From Nitrospira sp. (GTDB taxonomy: Bacteria; Nitrospirota; Nitrospiria; Nitrospirales; Nitrospiraceae), in the NCBI GenBank assembly GCA_029194535.1, contig JARFXR010000002.1, positions 1,137,346 to 1,201,345 of the forward strand: 64,000 bases of DNA. Reading direction: 5' to 3'. Every line of letters starts with the position of its first letter. Positions within the stretch are counted from its first letter, which is position 1. The translations under genes and the position numbers were made by a program. Below the pieces are notes generated by a model. That model was given only the letters and a program-made list of their open reading frames with translations, did no database searches and was not told the DNA's origin. Below are positions 1 through 7,373 of this stretch, piece by piece.

Positions 1-628
1 CCCGCTCCGGGTTCCGCGCGCTCCTGGCCATGGCGTCGAGCAGGCCACGAGAAGCCTCGTTTCCGACCATGCCGAGAAAATTCCCCACCGTGGGAACCGC
101 GACGGGGATGCCGGGCGGCTGGTGCTGCGATCCCGCCTCGTTCCTCGCGTACCCGACACATTCAAGGATGATCGCTCCGCGGAAGGGGTGCTTCGCCCTT
201 CGAAGCTCGCCCGCAAAGGCCTTGCTCCCGACCAGACCCTCTTCTTCAAGGTTGAAAGCCGCCAGCCAGACGGGCCTGGGTAACGGGACCTTCCGCAGGA
301 GATTCGCCAACTCCAGCAACACGACCAATCCGCTCGCGTTGTCGTCAGCGCCGGGACACCCGACCACGGTGTCGTAATGCGCGCCGATGAGGAGTGGCGC
401 CTCAGTCTGCCGTTCCCGGCGATCGATGGGAGCGGAGACGGCAAGAATGTTGTCGAAGGTTCGGCCTCTTGCGTGAAACGTCCGTCGGGTCGTCGCCCAG
501 CCGTACCTGGAAAATTCGTCTGCCAGGTACTCAGCAGTCTGCCGCAACGCCTGCGGAGCGGTGTCGGGGTGGCGTTCACGCACGAGCGCCCGAAGGTGGC
601 GGAGGATGGTGACGCGCCGGGTCGACAC
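1..628 (-). CDS. M28-family zinc aminopeptidase, C-terminal part outside window
   Basis: The reverse strand encodes a continuous frame running off the left edge. It shows the zinc-site signature of M28 (aminopeptidase Y/S-like) peptidases: an HYDTVVGCPGADDNASG segment, where the His and the Asp of the GADDNASG part are metal ligands, followed by NLEEEGLVGS carrying the catalytic Glu pair. These enzymes remove N-terminal residues from peptides. The N-terminal half (RQTAEYLADEFSRYGW) matches the helix before the catalytic core. The gene lies about 20 bases behind argB on the same strand, so it is probably the last visible gene of the trmFO-xerC-argB transcript. The GTG at 628 is the only reasonable start I found and it lacks a good ribosome binding site, so the true start is uncertain. 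No signal peptide is visible from this start, which suggests a cytoplasmic enzyme. Confidence 0.8.
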   Translation of the reverse strand, partial: MSTRRVTILRHLRALVRERHPDTAPQALRQTAEYLADEFSRYGWATTRRTFHARGRTFDNILAVSAPIDRRERQTEAPLLIGAHYDTVVGCPGADDNASGLVVLLELANLLRKVPLPRPVWLAAFNLEEEGLVGSKAFAGELRRAKHPFRGAIILECVGYARNEAGSQHQPPGIPVAVPTVGNFLGMVGNEASRGLLDAMARSARNPER

Positions 629-648
629 AAGATAGTGATCGCGTCCGC

Positions 649-1545
649 TTACGACGTGATCTCGGTTCCGATGCCTTTGTGGGTAAAGATCTCCAGGAGG
701 ACGGCATGCGGGGTCCGCCCGTCGATGATGTGGGCCTTGGCGGCACCCTGCTCGAGGGCATCCAAACAAGCGTGGACTTTCGGAAGCATGCCTTCTGTGA
801 TCGTGCCCTTCTTCACCATGCGCTGCACATCTTTCCGGGAAACGGTCGAGAGATGGCGACCGTTCGCATCTCGAATCCCTTTGATGTCCGTCATCATCAC
901 CAGTTTCTCGGCGCGCAACGCCCCGGCGATGGCTCCCGCCACCAAATCGGCGTTGATGTTGTAGGTATTTCCTTCTCGATCGGTCCCGATCGGAGCGATC
1001 ACGGGGATATAATGATCGCCCTGGAGTTTCAGCAGCAGGCTGGGGTCCACCTTTTCAATATCACCGACGAATCCGAAATCGCTTTCGGCGTCGTCTCCGT
1101 CAAAATCCCGCTCCAGGCTTTCCGCCCAAGCCTTGGCCGTCAGCGGCTTGCTCAGAATGAGACCACCGTCCTTACCGCTGAGACCGACCGCGCTGCCGCC
1201 GTGCCGGGTGATGAGATCGGTGATCTCCATGTTGATCTTTCCCGCCAACACCATTTCCACGATCTCCATCGTGGCCTCGCTGGTCACCCGGACGCCGTGG
1301 AGAAACTTGGATTCGATGCCGAGTCGATCGAGCATCTTGTCGATCTGAGGGCCGCCGCCGTGGATGATCACCGGGTTGAGACCGACATACTTGAGAAGCA
1401 CGACGTCCTGCGCGAACCGTTCTTTGAGCGAGGATTCGATCATCGCATTGCCGCCGTACTTGATCACGACGGTCTTGCCCCGAAACGTGCGGATGTAGGG
1501 CAACGCCTCAATCAGGACATTGGCCTTCTTGATCAGCTTGTTCAT
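649..1545 (-). CDS. argB: Acetylglutamate kinase
   Basis: The 298-residue protein phosphorylates N-acetylglutamate with ATP, the second step of arginine synthesis, in the cytoplasm. Visible motifs are KYGG (29-32) with the catalytic lysine, HGGGPQI (62-68), GGSAVGLSGKDG (116-127), the ADLVAGAIAGAL helix and the nucleotide-site MMTDIKGI segment. About 25 residues precede the first beta strand; such an N-terminal helix is typical of hexameric, arginine-inhibited kinases, so feedback inhibition is inferred. It sits 89 bases downstream of xerC and just before the M28 peptidase on the same strand. Confidence 0.95.
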   Translation of the reverse strand: MNKLIKKANVLIEALPYIRTFRGKTVVIKYGGNAMIESSLKERFAQDVVLLKYVGLNPVIIHGGGPQIDKMLDRLGIESKFLHGVRVTSEATMEIVEMVLAGKINMEITDLITRHGGSAVGLSGKDGGLILSKPLTAKAWAESLERDFDGDDAESDFGFVGDIEKVDPSLLLKLQGDHYIPVIAPIGTDREGNTYNINADLVAGAIAGALRAEKLVMMTDIKGIRDANGRHLSTVSRKDVQRMVKKGTITEGMLPKVHACLDALEQGAAKAHIIDGRTPHAVLLEIFTHKGIGTEITS

Positions 1546-1634
1546 TCCGTACTCCTCACAGACGGTGGGCGTGTCCTCGGAACGCTACCTTACCACGATC
1601 AGCATGACGGACACAGGCCCGACCTCCGGCAATC

Positions 1635-2588
1635 CTAGCGCCGCCTGGCCGCCTTCCGCTCTTGGCCTGGCGTGGCTGCGTCGGCTCGCGGATGCGCCTT
1701 GTCGTAGACGGCCAGGAGTTGGTCCATCGTGACATGCGTATACTTCTGAGTCGTACTCAGCGATGCATGCCCCAACATTTCTTGGATCGACCGCAAATCC
1801 GCTCCTTCGTCGAGAAGATGCGTCGCAAACGAATGGCGCAATGTATGGGGGCTGACCGAACCGCCGGTCAAGCCGCTGGAATGCTGCGCCACGATGCGGG
1901 CGACGCTCCTGGTCGTCAATCGTCCTCCCAGGCGATTGCGAAACAGGGGCACCCGAGACTGCTTCGAGGAACCGGCCGGTCGCGAGGGAATCGGGGCCTG
2001 CTTCAAGTATGCGCCGATCGCTCGAAGCGCCACATCCCCGATCGGCACGAGCCGTTCCTTTTGCCCCTTTCCCCGTAGATGAACGATCCCATCCGAGCGG
2101 CGGACATCTTCCAAGTCCAGCGCGACCACCTCGCTGACTCGAGCGCCTGTCGAATAGAGCGTCTCCAGCAGCGCGCAGTCTCTCGCCGATTGCGGGGGGT
2201 TGACGGGGGAACCTGTCATCACGGCGGCCGCCTCCTCCTTCGTCAGAACCCGGGGAAGCAGCTTGGGCTGCTTCGGCGTCCGGATATCCTGCGTGGGATC
2301 GCGCGTGACGAATCCGTCGCGTACCAGGAATCGGTAGAAGCTCCGGAGACTGGCCAGCTTCCGCGCCAGGGAACTGCGCCGTATCCCGCCTCGATCCAGC
2401 CACCGAAGGTAGGCGCGGACGGTCTCGCGGGATAGAGTTCCGGGATCCACGGGGGGCACGGCAAGGCGATGGGCAAGGAGAAAGCTGTGAAATTGACGGA
2501 GATCCGACGTATAGCCGCGCAGTGTCTCGGGCGAGGCGCGTCGCTCCGCGCGGAGGAAGGCTATGAAAGCCCGGATTGCGCCATCCAT
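1635..2588 (-). CDS. xerC: Tyrosine recombinase XerC
   Basis: The 317-residue site-specific recombinase resolves chromosome dimers at dif together with a XerD partner that is not seen here. An N-terminal SAM-like DNA-binding domain (about 1-95) is followed by the catalytic domain. The full catalytic set is visible: Arg150 (STGARVSE), Lys174, His248 and Arg251 (HTLRHSFATH), His274 (MLGHASL) and nucleophile Tyr283 (QKYTHV). The gene overlaps the end of trmFO by 28 bases, so translation is probably coupled. No integrase-type neighbours or att sites are present, and the trmFO-xerC order is common in bacteria, so this is a housekeeping Xer protein and not a phage integrase. Confidence 0.92.
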   Translation of the reverse strand: MDGAIRAFIAFLRAERRASPETLRGYTSDLRQFHSFLLAHRLAVPPVDPGTLSRETVRAYLRWLDRGGIRRSSLARKLASLRSFYRFLVRDGFVTRDPTQDIRTPKQPKLLPRVLTKEEAAAVMTGSPVNPPQSARDCALLETLYSTGARVSEVVALDLEDVRRSDGIVHLRGKGQKERLVPIGDVALRAIGAYLKQAPIPSRPAGSSKQSRVPLFRNRLGGRLTTRSVARIVAQHSSGLTGGSVSPHTLRHSFATHLLDEGADLRSIQEMLGHASLSTTQKYTHVTMDQLLAVYDKAHPRADAATPGQERKAARRR

Positions 2589-3877
2589 GCGGCAAAGTCC
2601 GTCAGCGCACGCTGGGCGATGAGACCACGCTTCTGCGATTTATCCCTCACCACCGCGGCCAGCGGTGGGAAGAGGCCGAAATTCGCGTTCATCGGCTGAA
2701 AACGCCCGGGATCTGAGGTGGTGATATGAGCTACGAGACTGCCGTGAGCCGTTGTCGGCGGAGGCGACAGCAAGGCCTCCCCGGCCAACGCGCGAGCCGC
2801 GTTGATTCCCGCGAGCCCTCCCATCGCAGCCGAATCCGTATAGCCTTCGACCCCGACCAACTGCCCGGCGAACAGCAACGACTCGCGGGCCTTGAGCTGA
2901 AGCGTGTTGCGAAGCAATTGGGGCGCGTTGATAAACGTATTGCGGTGAAGACTGCCATAACGGAGAAATTCCGCTTGTTCCAAGCCCGGTATCATTCGGA
3001 ACACCCGCTTCTGCTCGCCATAGGTCAACTTCGTCTGGAACCCGACCAGGTTATAACAGGACCCATGGCTGTTCTCCGTGCGCAACTGCACGACTGCGAA
3101 CGGCCGTCGCCCCGTGCGGGGATCCACGAGTCCCACCGGTTTCATCGGCCCGAACTGCATGGTCAGACGCCCGCGTTCCGCCATGACTTCGATCGGGAGA
3201 CAGGCCTCGAAATACGGAGTTTTTTCAAATTCCTTCGGCTGCACTTTTTCAGCCGCGAGCAAGGCCTCGTAAAACTTGTCGTACCTCGATTCGTCCATCG
3301 GGCAGTTCAGATAGTCGTCTCCCCCCTTCTGGTAGCGCGAAGCACGAAAGACCACCTTCATGTCGATGGAGTCGGCATCGACGATCGGCGAGATCGCGTC
3401 ATAGAAGTACAGATGGCGTGAGTGGGCGAGGGCTCCGATCGCCCGCGAAAGTTTGTCGGACGTCAACGGTCCCGACGCGATGACACAGACGCAGTCCTGA
3501 GGAATCTCGGTGATCTCTTCATGCAGGATCCGAATGTTGGCATGGCTCTCAAGAGCCTGAGTCACGTGGGAGGAAAACCGTTGACGATCGACCGCCAGCG
3601 CCGCTCCGGCCGGAACGCGCGCCTGTTCCGCGGCTCGAATCACCAGCGAATCAAGCCGGCGCATTTCCTCCTTCAGGATTCCCGGGGCCGTTGTGGAATC
3701 CGCGGATCCAAGCGAGTTCGAGCAGACCAGTTCGGCCAGGCTCCCCGTCTTGTGAGCCGGCGTCATCTCCTTCGGACGCATTTCATAGAGCGTCACTCTG
3801 GCACCGCGGTTGGCTGCCTGCCAAGCTGCTTCGGATCCGGCTAACCCGCCGCCAATAATGACGATGTCTTGACGCAT
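2561..3877 (-). CDS. trmFO: Folate/FAD-dependent tRNA m5U54 methyltransferase
   Basis: The 438-residue flavoprotein methylates U54 in the T loop of tRNA using methylenetetrahydrofolate. It starts MRQDIVIIGGGLAGSEAAW, a classic FAD dinucleotide fold, followed by YEMRP and ELVCSNSLGS, which carries one conserved cysteine; the second is in YFEACLPIE. The C-terminal GVEGYTDSAAMGGLAGINAAR is the second flavin-binding segment. An ATG 57 bases upstream is also in frame, but it lies upstream of the expected transcription start of the promoter at 3919-3948, so the ATG at 3877 is chosen. It is the first gene of the trmFO-xerC-argB set. Confidence 0.95.
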   Translation of the reverse strand: MRQDIVIIGGGLAGSEAAWQAANRGARVTLYEMRPKEMTPAHKTGSLAELVCSNSLGSADSTTAPGILKEEMRRLDSLVIRAAEQARVPAGAALAVDRQRFSSHVTQALESHANIRILHEEITEIPQDCVCVIASGPLTSDKLSRAIGALAHSRHLYFYDAISPIVDADSIDMKVVFRASRYQKGGDDYLNCPMDESRYDKFYEALLAAEKVQPKEFEKTPYFEACLPIEVMAERGRLTMQFGPMKPVGLVDPRTGRRPFAVVQLRTENSHGSCYNLVGFQTKLTYGEQKRVFRMIPGLEQAEFLRYGSLHRNTFINAPQLLRNTLQLKARESLLFAGQLVGVEGYTDSAAMGGLAGINAARALAGEALLSPPPTTAHGSLVAHITTSDPGRFQPMNANFGLFPPLAAVVRDKSQKRGLIAQRALTDFAAWMAQSGLS

Positions 3878-3918
3878 GAGAGAGGAGTCCCAAAGAGGGA
3901 TTTTTAAGGCGGACGCGC

Positions 3919-3948
3919 ATTGTAGGAATCTCATTTTGACGATGTCAA
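3919..3948 (-). promoter_or_regulatory. Sigma70-like promoter for trmFO
   Basis: On the reverse strand TTGACA (3948-3943) and TACAAT (3924-3919) are separated by 18 bases, a near-consensus pair. The predicted start near 3912 gives a leader of about 35 bases to the trmFO ATG at 3877. Confidence 0.75.
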
Positions 3949-4011
3949 GGCGATCATGCTCCAGATGCCTCGCGAGATCCCGCGAAAACTCGAAGAACAG
4001 GCGTTCTTGCG

Positions 4012-4040
4012 TTGAACGGCGGTCAGGGCCATGCTAGACT
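4012..4040 (+). promoter_or_regulatory. Sigma70-like promoter for tRNA-Val
   Basis: TTGAAC (4012-4017) and TAGACT (4035-4040) are spaced by 17 bases and end 10 bases before the tRNA 5' end, as expected for a stable-RNA promoter. Confidence 0.75.
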
Positions 4041-4050
4041 CGCGGCCTGT

Positions 4051-4125
4051 GGGCGATTAGCTCAGTGGCAGAGCGCTTCCTTCACACGGAAGAGGCCACA
4101 GGTTCGATACCTGTATCGCCCACCA
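4051..4125 (+). tRNA. tRNA-Val (anticodon CAC)
   Basis: A full cloverleaf is visible: acceptor GGGCGAT pairs with ATCGCCC, the D-loop region is AGCTCAGTGGCAGAGC, the anticodon loop TTCACAC sits on a CTTCC/GGAAG stem, and the T arm contains GGTTCGATACC. The 3' CCA is encoded. Anticodon CAC reads GTG valine codons. Confidence 0.95.
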
Positions 4126-4189
4126 TCTGCTGCGCACGGGGCTGTGCCACTGCCGGTTTGAGCTCTCCCGACCGAAATCTCTCGAATTC

Positions 4190-4218
4190 TGGACAGATCT
4201 CCGGAGGTCGGTTACACT
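4190..4218 (+). promoter_or_regulatory. Sigma70-like promoter for lipoprotein gene
   Basis: TGGACA (4190-4195) and TACACT (4213-4218) with a 17-base spacer precede the lipoprotein start at 4262 by about 40 bases. Confidence 0.6.
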
Positions 4219-4261
4219 TCAGTTCGTCTACATCGAACTCTACCGACTAAGAGGGATGCAC

Positions 4262-4597
4262 ATGAAGACGACAGCTCGTGCCATGGGAGCCCTCCTGCTG
4301 CTGGCGCTCGCAGGGTGCACAGCCAACAAACAGACGGTCGATACGAATGGGGATTACGTCGCACCTGCCAGTATCTACAGTGTCATGGACAGTACCTCAC
4401 TGGTCTACACCGATGTTGCGGCAGGCGCGCCGTTGAACGACCACCCATTGCGGTGGACGGCCTTTGTTATCCATCCAGCCGGGCAGGCGCTTGACTACGG
4501 GATCAACCGGCCGATCTTCTACGGCTTGTCGAGCAAGATGCCCTATCTCTTCGGTTACACCAGCGAAGACTCGATGTTGGACAACCAGCGTCGCTGA
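4262..4597 (+). CDS. Small uncharacterised lipoprotein
   Basis: The 111-residue protein begins with a lipoprotein signal peptide: a basic N-terminus (MKTTARAMG), a hydrophobic run and the lipobox LAGC, so it should be lipidated at the Cys near residue 18 and anchored in the envelope. The rest has no family I recognise; HPLRWTAFVIHPAGQALDYGINRP resembles a conserved segment of small Nitrospira envelope proteins, but this is only an impression. The start at 4262 is preferred over an ATG six bases upstream because AAGAGGG is correctly spaced only for the downstream one. It is monocistronic behind its own promoter. Confidence 0.7.
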   Translation: MKTTARAMGALLLLALAGCTANKQTVDTNGDYVAPASIYSVMDSTSLVYTDVAAGAPLNDHPLRWTAFVIHPAGQALDYGINRPIFYGLSSKMPYLFGYTSEDSMLDNQRR

Positions 4598-4718
4598 TTC
4601 GACTCCCTTCTATTTGTACTAAACGTGTCAGCGCCGTCGGCTCGTTCCTTCAAGGGGACGCAGTCGCCGGCCGTTGTGCGGCTGGCAATCAAGATAGAGT
4701 TTCTGTATCCTCGGCTGC

Positions 4719-5891
4719 ATGATTCTTCCGGAAGCGCGCTACGCACCTCCTCGCGGAACCGGTGTCGTTGTCGTATGCCTCGTCGGGCTGGCCTTGTTGC
4801 TAGGGGCCTGTGAAACGCCGAATCCACGGCAAGCCAACCTTCCTCCGTCAGAAAGTGACCTTGCACTTCTGAAATCGGAGTCGCTCTGCGAGCGCAAGGA
4901 GCATTTTCTCCAACGACACGCGCTCTCGTCCCTGAAAGTGACGCCGTGGGGCACGGGGCAGGAGATCATGGTCCCCGCCGATCAAAGCCCTCTCCACGGC
5001 GACGAGTCGTATTTTTTCGACGAAGATGGAATTCTCGCCGGCGTCCTCTACACGTTTCGCAGCGGTCTGGATCTGAAACCGTACCCGACGCTCCGGCATA
5101 CTCTGTCTCTGCTCAAACCGGTCACGGAATTCTATCTCCACGTTCCGGGCTTGTCGACCGAATCGAGTTTCGATTCTTCCGCCCTCTACGAAACGGGCGA
5201 CGAGAAAACGACCACGCAGTATCTGGTGATCGGCTTCAGGGAGCACCCGACCTTGTTGCAGGCTTCGGTCACGACCGATCCCTACGTCAGACTTTTCTCT
5301 CCCTACCGCCGGGAGTTCCTGGCCCGTCTGAAGTCGACCGGCACCCAGAAAGAAGGACAACGGATCGAACCACAGGGATCAGAGGACAAAGAGCCGTTTG
5401 CATCGCTCCAGCAGTTCGCCAGGGGACAGACCGCTCAACTCTCATACTGCGGACCACAGAATTATCGTGTTGCGGCGGATGCCTACCAGAAGGCTATTTC
5501 GGGCGGATTCACAAATAAGGTGTGGCAGGCGGAAGTCCACCACAAATACGGTCAAGCGCTCTTTGGACTCGGACAATACGAAAAGGCGAAAAGCGAAATG
5601 CTGCAGTCGTTGGCGATCCGGCCCAATACGCCGGATACCTTCAACAATCTCGGCTCGGTATACCTCAAGCTCGGCGACAAGACGGCGGCCCAGACGGCAT
5701 TCGAAAAAGCCATCATCCTGCGACCCAACTATGCGATCGCTCGCTTCAACCTGGCGGAGACCGTCGAGCCCGTGAATCCTAAACGGGCCCTCACCGAGTA
5801 TGAGACCTACCTGGCATTGGCGGATGGCATTCCCGAGGAAGCCGACCGCATTGCCCTCGTGCAACAACGCGTCAAAAAATTGAAACACTGA
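4719..5891 (+). CDS. TPR-repeat lipoprotein
   Basis: The 390-residue protein has an N-terminal signal with lipobox LLGAC (Cys near 30), so it is predicted to be an envelope lipoprotein. The middle (about 60-215) is an unrecognised domain. The C-terminal third (about 240-385) has tetratricopeptide repeats: NYRVAADAYQKAISGGF, YGQALFGLGQYEKAKSEM, and PDTFNNLGSVYLKLGDKTAA followed by the typical FEKAIILRPNYA. TPRs mediate protein contacts, suggesting a scaffold role in the envelope; the partner is unknown. It is read in the same direction as the preceding lipoprotein but 120 bases away. Confidence 0.75.
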   Translation: MILPEARYAPPRGTGVVVVCLVGLALLLGACETPNPRQANLPPSESDLALLKSESLCERKEHFLQRHALSSLKVTPWGTGQEIMVPADQSPLHGDESYFFDEDGILAGVLYTFRSGLDLKPYPTLRHTLSLLKPVTEFYLHVPGLSTESSFDSSALYETGDEKTTTQYLVIGFREHPTLLQASVTTDPYVRLFSPYRREFLARLKSTGTQKEGQRIEPQGSEDKEPFASLQQFARGQTAQLSYCGPQNYRVAADAYQKAISGGFTNKVWQAEVHHKYGQALFGLGQYEKAKSEMLQSLAIRPNTPDTFNNLGSVYLKLGDKTAAQTAFEKAIILRPNYAIARFNLAETVEPVNPKRALTEYETYLALADGIPEEADRIALVQQRVKKLKH

Positions 5892-5904
5892 CGGGTTGGA
5901 CCGT

Positions 5905-6342
5905 TTACCGGCGGGCTTGTTCTTCTTCTTCCTGCAGGGTCTTGCACGCGATACAGAGGGTGGTGACAGGACGGGCCTTCAACCGTTGGTAGGGGATTTC
6001 TTCTTCGCACCGTTCGCAGATCCCATAGGTGCTCTTCTTCATCCGTTCCAACGCTTCATCGATTTTCTTGAGGAGCTTCTGTTCGCGCTCCTTGATACGC
6101 ATCGTAAAATTCTGATCGACCTCGGCCGAAGCCTGGTCGCTGACATCCGGAAACGCCTCTTGACCGTCTCGCTTGGTGAGACCCTCTCCGGCCTCCTCCA
6201 AGATGGCAGCCCGCTGTTTTTGGAGTTCCTTGCGTATGGCGGAATACTTCCCGGCGCCGCCGGAAGATTGAACCTTTCGTTTGGGAACGGAAGGTTTCAC
6301 TGAAGCGCTGCCGGTGCGTCTGACGTGGGGGCGTGCTTTCAT
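5905..6342 (-). CDS. DksA/TraR-family C4 zinc-finger protein
   Basis: The 145-residue protein has a basic, disordered N-terminus, a coiled coil (about 35-105) and a C4 zinc finger CERC (109-112) with CIAC (130-133). Residues 66-71 carry the DxxDxA motif (DVSDQA) that DksA inserts into the RNA polymerase secondary channel, so a role in stringent-type control of transcription initiation is plausible. An in-frame GTG 24 bases upstream is possible; the ATG at 6342 is preferred because AGGAAG lies upstream of it. It faces the TPR lipoprotein gene convergently with a 13-base gap. Confidence 0.85.
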   Translation of the reverse strand: MKARPHVRRTGSASVKPSVPKRKVQSSGGAGKYSAIRKELQKQRAAILEEAGEGLTKRDGQEAFPDVSDQASAEVDQNFTMRIKEREQKLLKKIDEALERMKKSTYGICERCEEEIPYQRLKARPVTTLCIACKTLQEEEEQARR

Positions 6343-6434
6343 ACCAAAATTGCTTCCTGACGGCACCAGTACGGACTATACCAGGGGGGCCAAAAGAGGG
6401 TCAATGGGACGCGGGAACGCGCGGCGCGGAATTT

Positions 6435-7037
6435 CTACAGTTCCCGCCGGCCCTCGATGGATTTCAGCAGCGTGACCTCATCGGCATACTCAATATCCAT
6501 CCCGACCGGGATCCCGTAGGCAATGCGCGAAACCCGAGTTCCCAACGGCTTGAGTTGATTGGTGAGGTAGATCGCCGTGGCCTCTCCTTCGATCGTCGGA
6601 TTGGTCGCCAGAATCACTTCCACAACGCCCCCCAACTTGACCCGGTCGATGAGTTCCTCGGCGCGAATGTCCGACGGTCCCACGCCGTCGAGCGGCGACA
6701 GCGCCCCTAGGAGGACGTGATACAGGCCGCGATACCCTCCCGCACGTTCGATCGCATAGAGCGTACTGGGCTCCTCCACCACCAGGATCCGCGAACGGTC
6801 ACGCTTCGGGTCGAGACAGAACTCGCACAAATCGCCTTCGGCGATGTTCCGACACTGACGGCAAAACGAAAGGCCGTCTTTGACCGCCCGCACCGCGTCA
6901 GCCAATCGCAGCGCGTCGTCTCGCTCAGCCTTCAACAGATGGAACGCCAGTCGTTGAGCAGTCTTCTGTCCGATACCCGGAAGGCGAACCAGCTCCCGAA
7001 CCAGCCGCGCCAGCAATCCCTGTTGATCGACAGCCAT
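6435..7037 (-). CDS. recR: Recombination mediator RecR
   Basis: The 200-residue protein works with RecO/RecF to load RecA on gapped DNA. It shows the helix-hairpin-helix LPGIGQKTAQR (19-29), a C4 zinc finger with Cys59, Cys62, Cys71 and Cys74, then a TOPRIM domain starting ILVVEEP. Length is normal for the family. It is the last gene of the dnaX-ybaB-recR cluster, 12 bases after ybaB. Confidence 0.96.
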   Translation of the reverse strand: MAVDQQGLLARLVRELVRLPGIGQKTAQRLAFHLLKAERDDALRLADAVRAVKDGLSFCRQCRNIAEGDLCEFCLDPKRDRSRILVVEEPSTLYAIERAGGYRGLYHVLLGALSPLDGVGPSDIRAEELIDRVKLGGVVEVILATNPTIEGEATAIYLTNQLKPLGTRVSRIAYGIPVGMDIEYADEVTLLKSIEGRREL

Positions 7038-7049
7038 GGTCGTTCGGCC

Positions 7050-7373
7050 CTAAAACAATCCAGGCATGTTCATGCCGCCGGTCACGGCTTTCATCTGCTC
7101 GGCCATCATGTCATGGGCCCTCCGAAGCGCTTCGTTCGTCGCAGCCAAAATCAAATCCTGCAGCATCTCCACGTCGTCGGGCTTGACCGCTTCGGGATTA
7201 ATGCTGATCCCGACGAGTTGCATGGCGCCATTGGCCGTCACGGTGACGGTCCCGCCGCCAGCGGAACCGGTGGTGGTTTTATTCGCCGCCTCTTCCTGCA
7301 GCTTCGCCATTTGCTGCTGCATGGCCTGCGCCTGCTTCATGATGTTGGCCATGTTTCCAAACGGATTCTTCAT
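7050..7373 (-). CDS. ybaB: YbaB/EbfC nucleoid-associated protein
   Basis: The 107-residue protein starts MKNPFGNMANIMKQAQAMQQQMAKL, the amphipathic Gln/Met-rich helix of the YbaB/EbfC family, followed by the GGGTVTVTANGAMQLVGISI beta segment. These dimeric proteins bind DNA and affect nucleoid structure. The start overlaps the end of dnaX by 4 bases, and recR follows at 12 bases, so the three are translated together. Confidence 0.94.
   Translation of the reverse strand: MKNPFGNMANIMKQAQAMQQQMAKLQEEAANKTTTGSAGGGTVTVTANGAMQLVGISINPEAVKPDDVEMLQDLILAATNEALRRAHDMMAEQMKAVTGGMNMPGLF

Noticed and set aside
679..1638. Forward frame of about 319 codons over argB
   Set aside because: The reverse strand encodes acetylglutamate kinase with all motifs; the forward frame has none.
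1635..2588. Tyrosine recombinase as a phage or island integrase
   Set aside because: It overlaps trmFO, has XerC-like length and motifs, and no att sites or mobile cargo are nearby.
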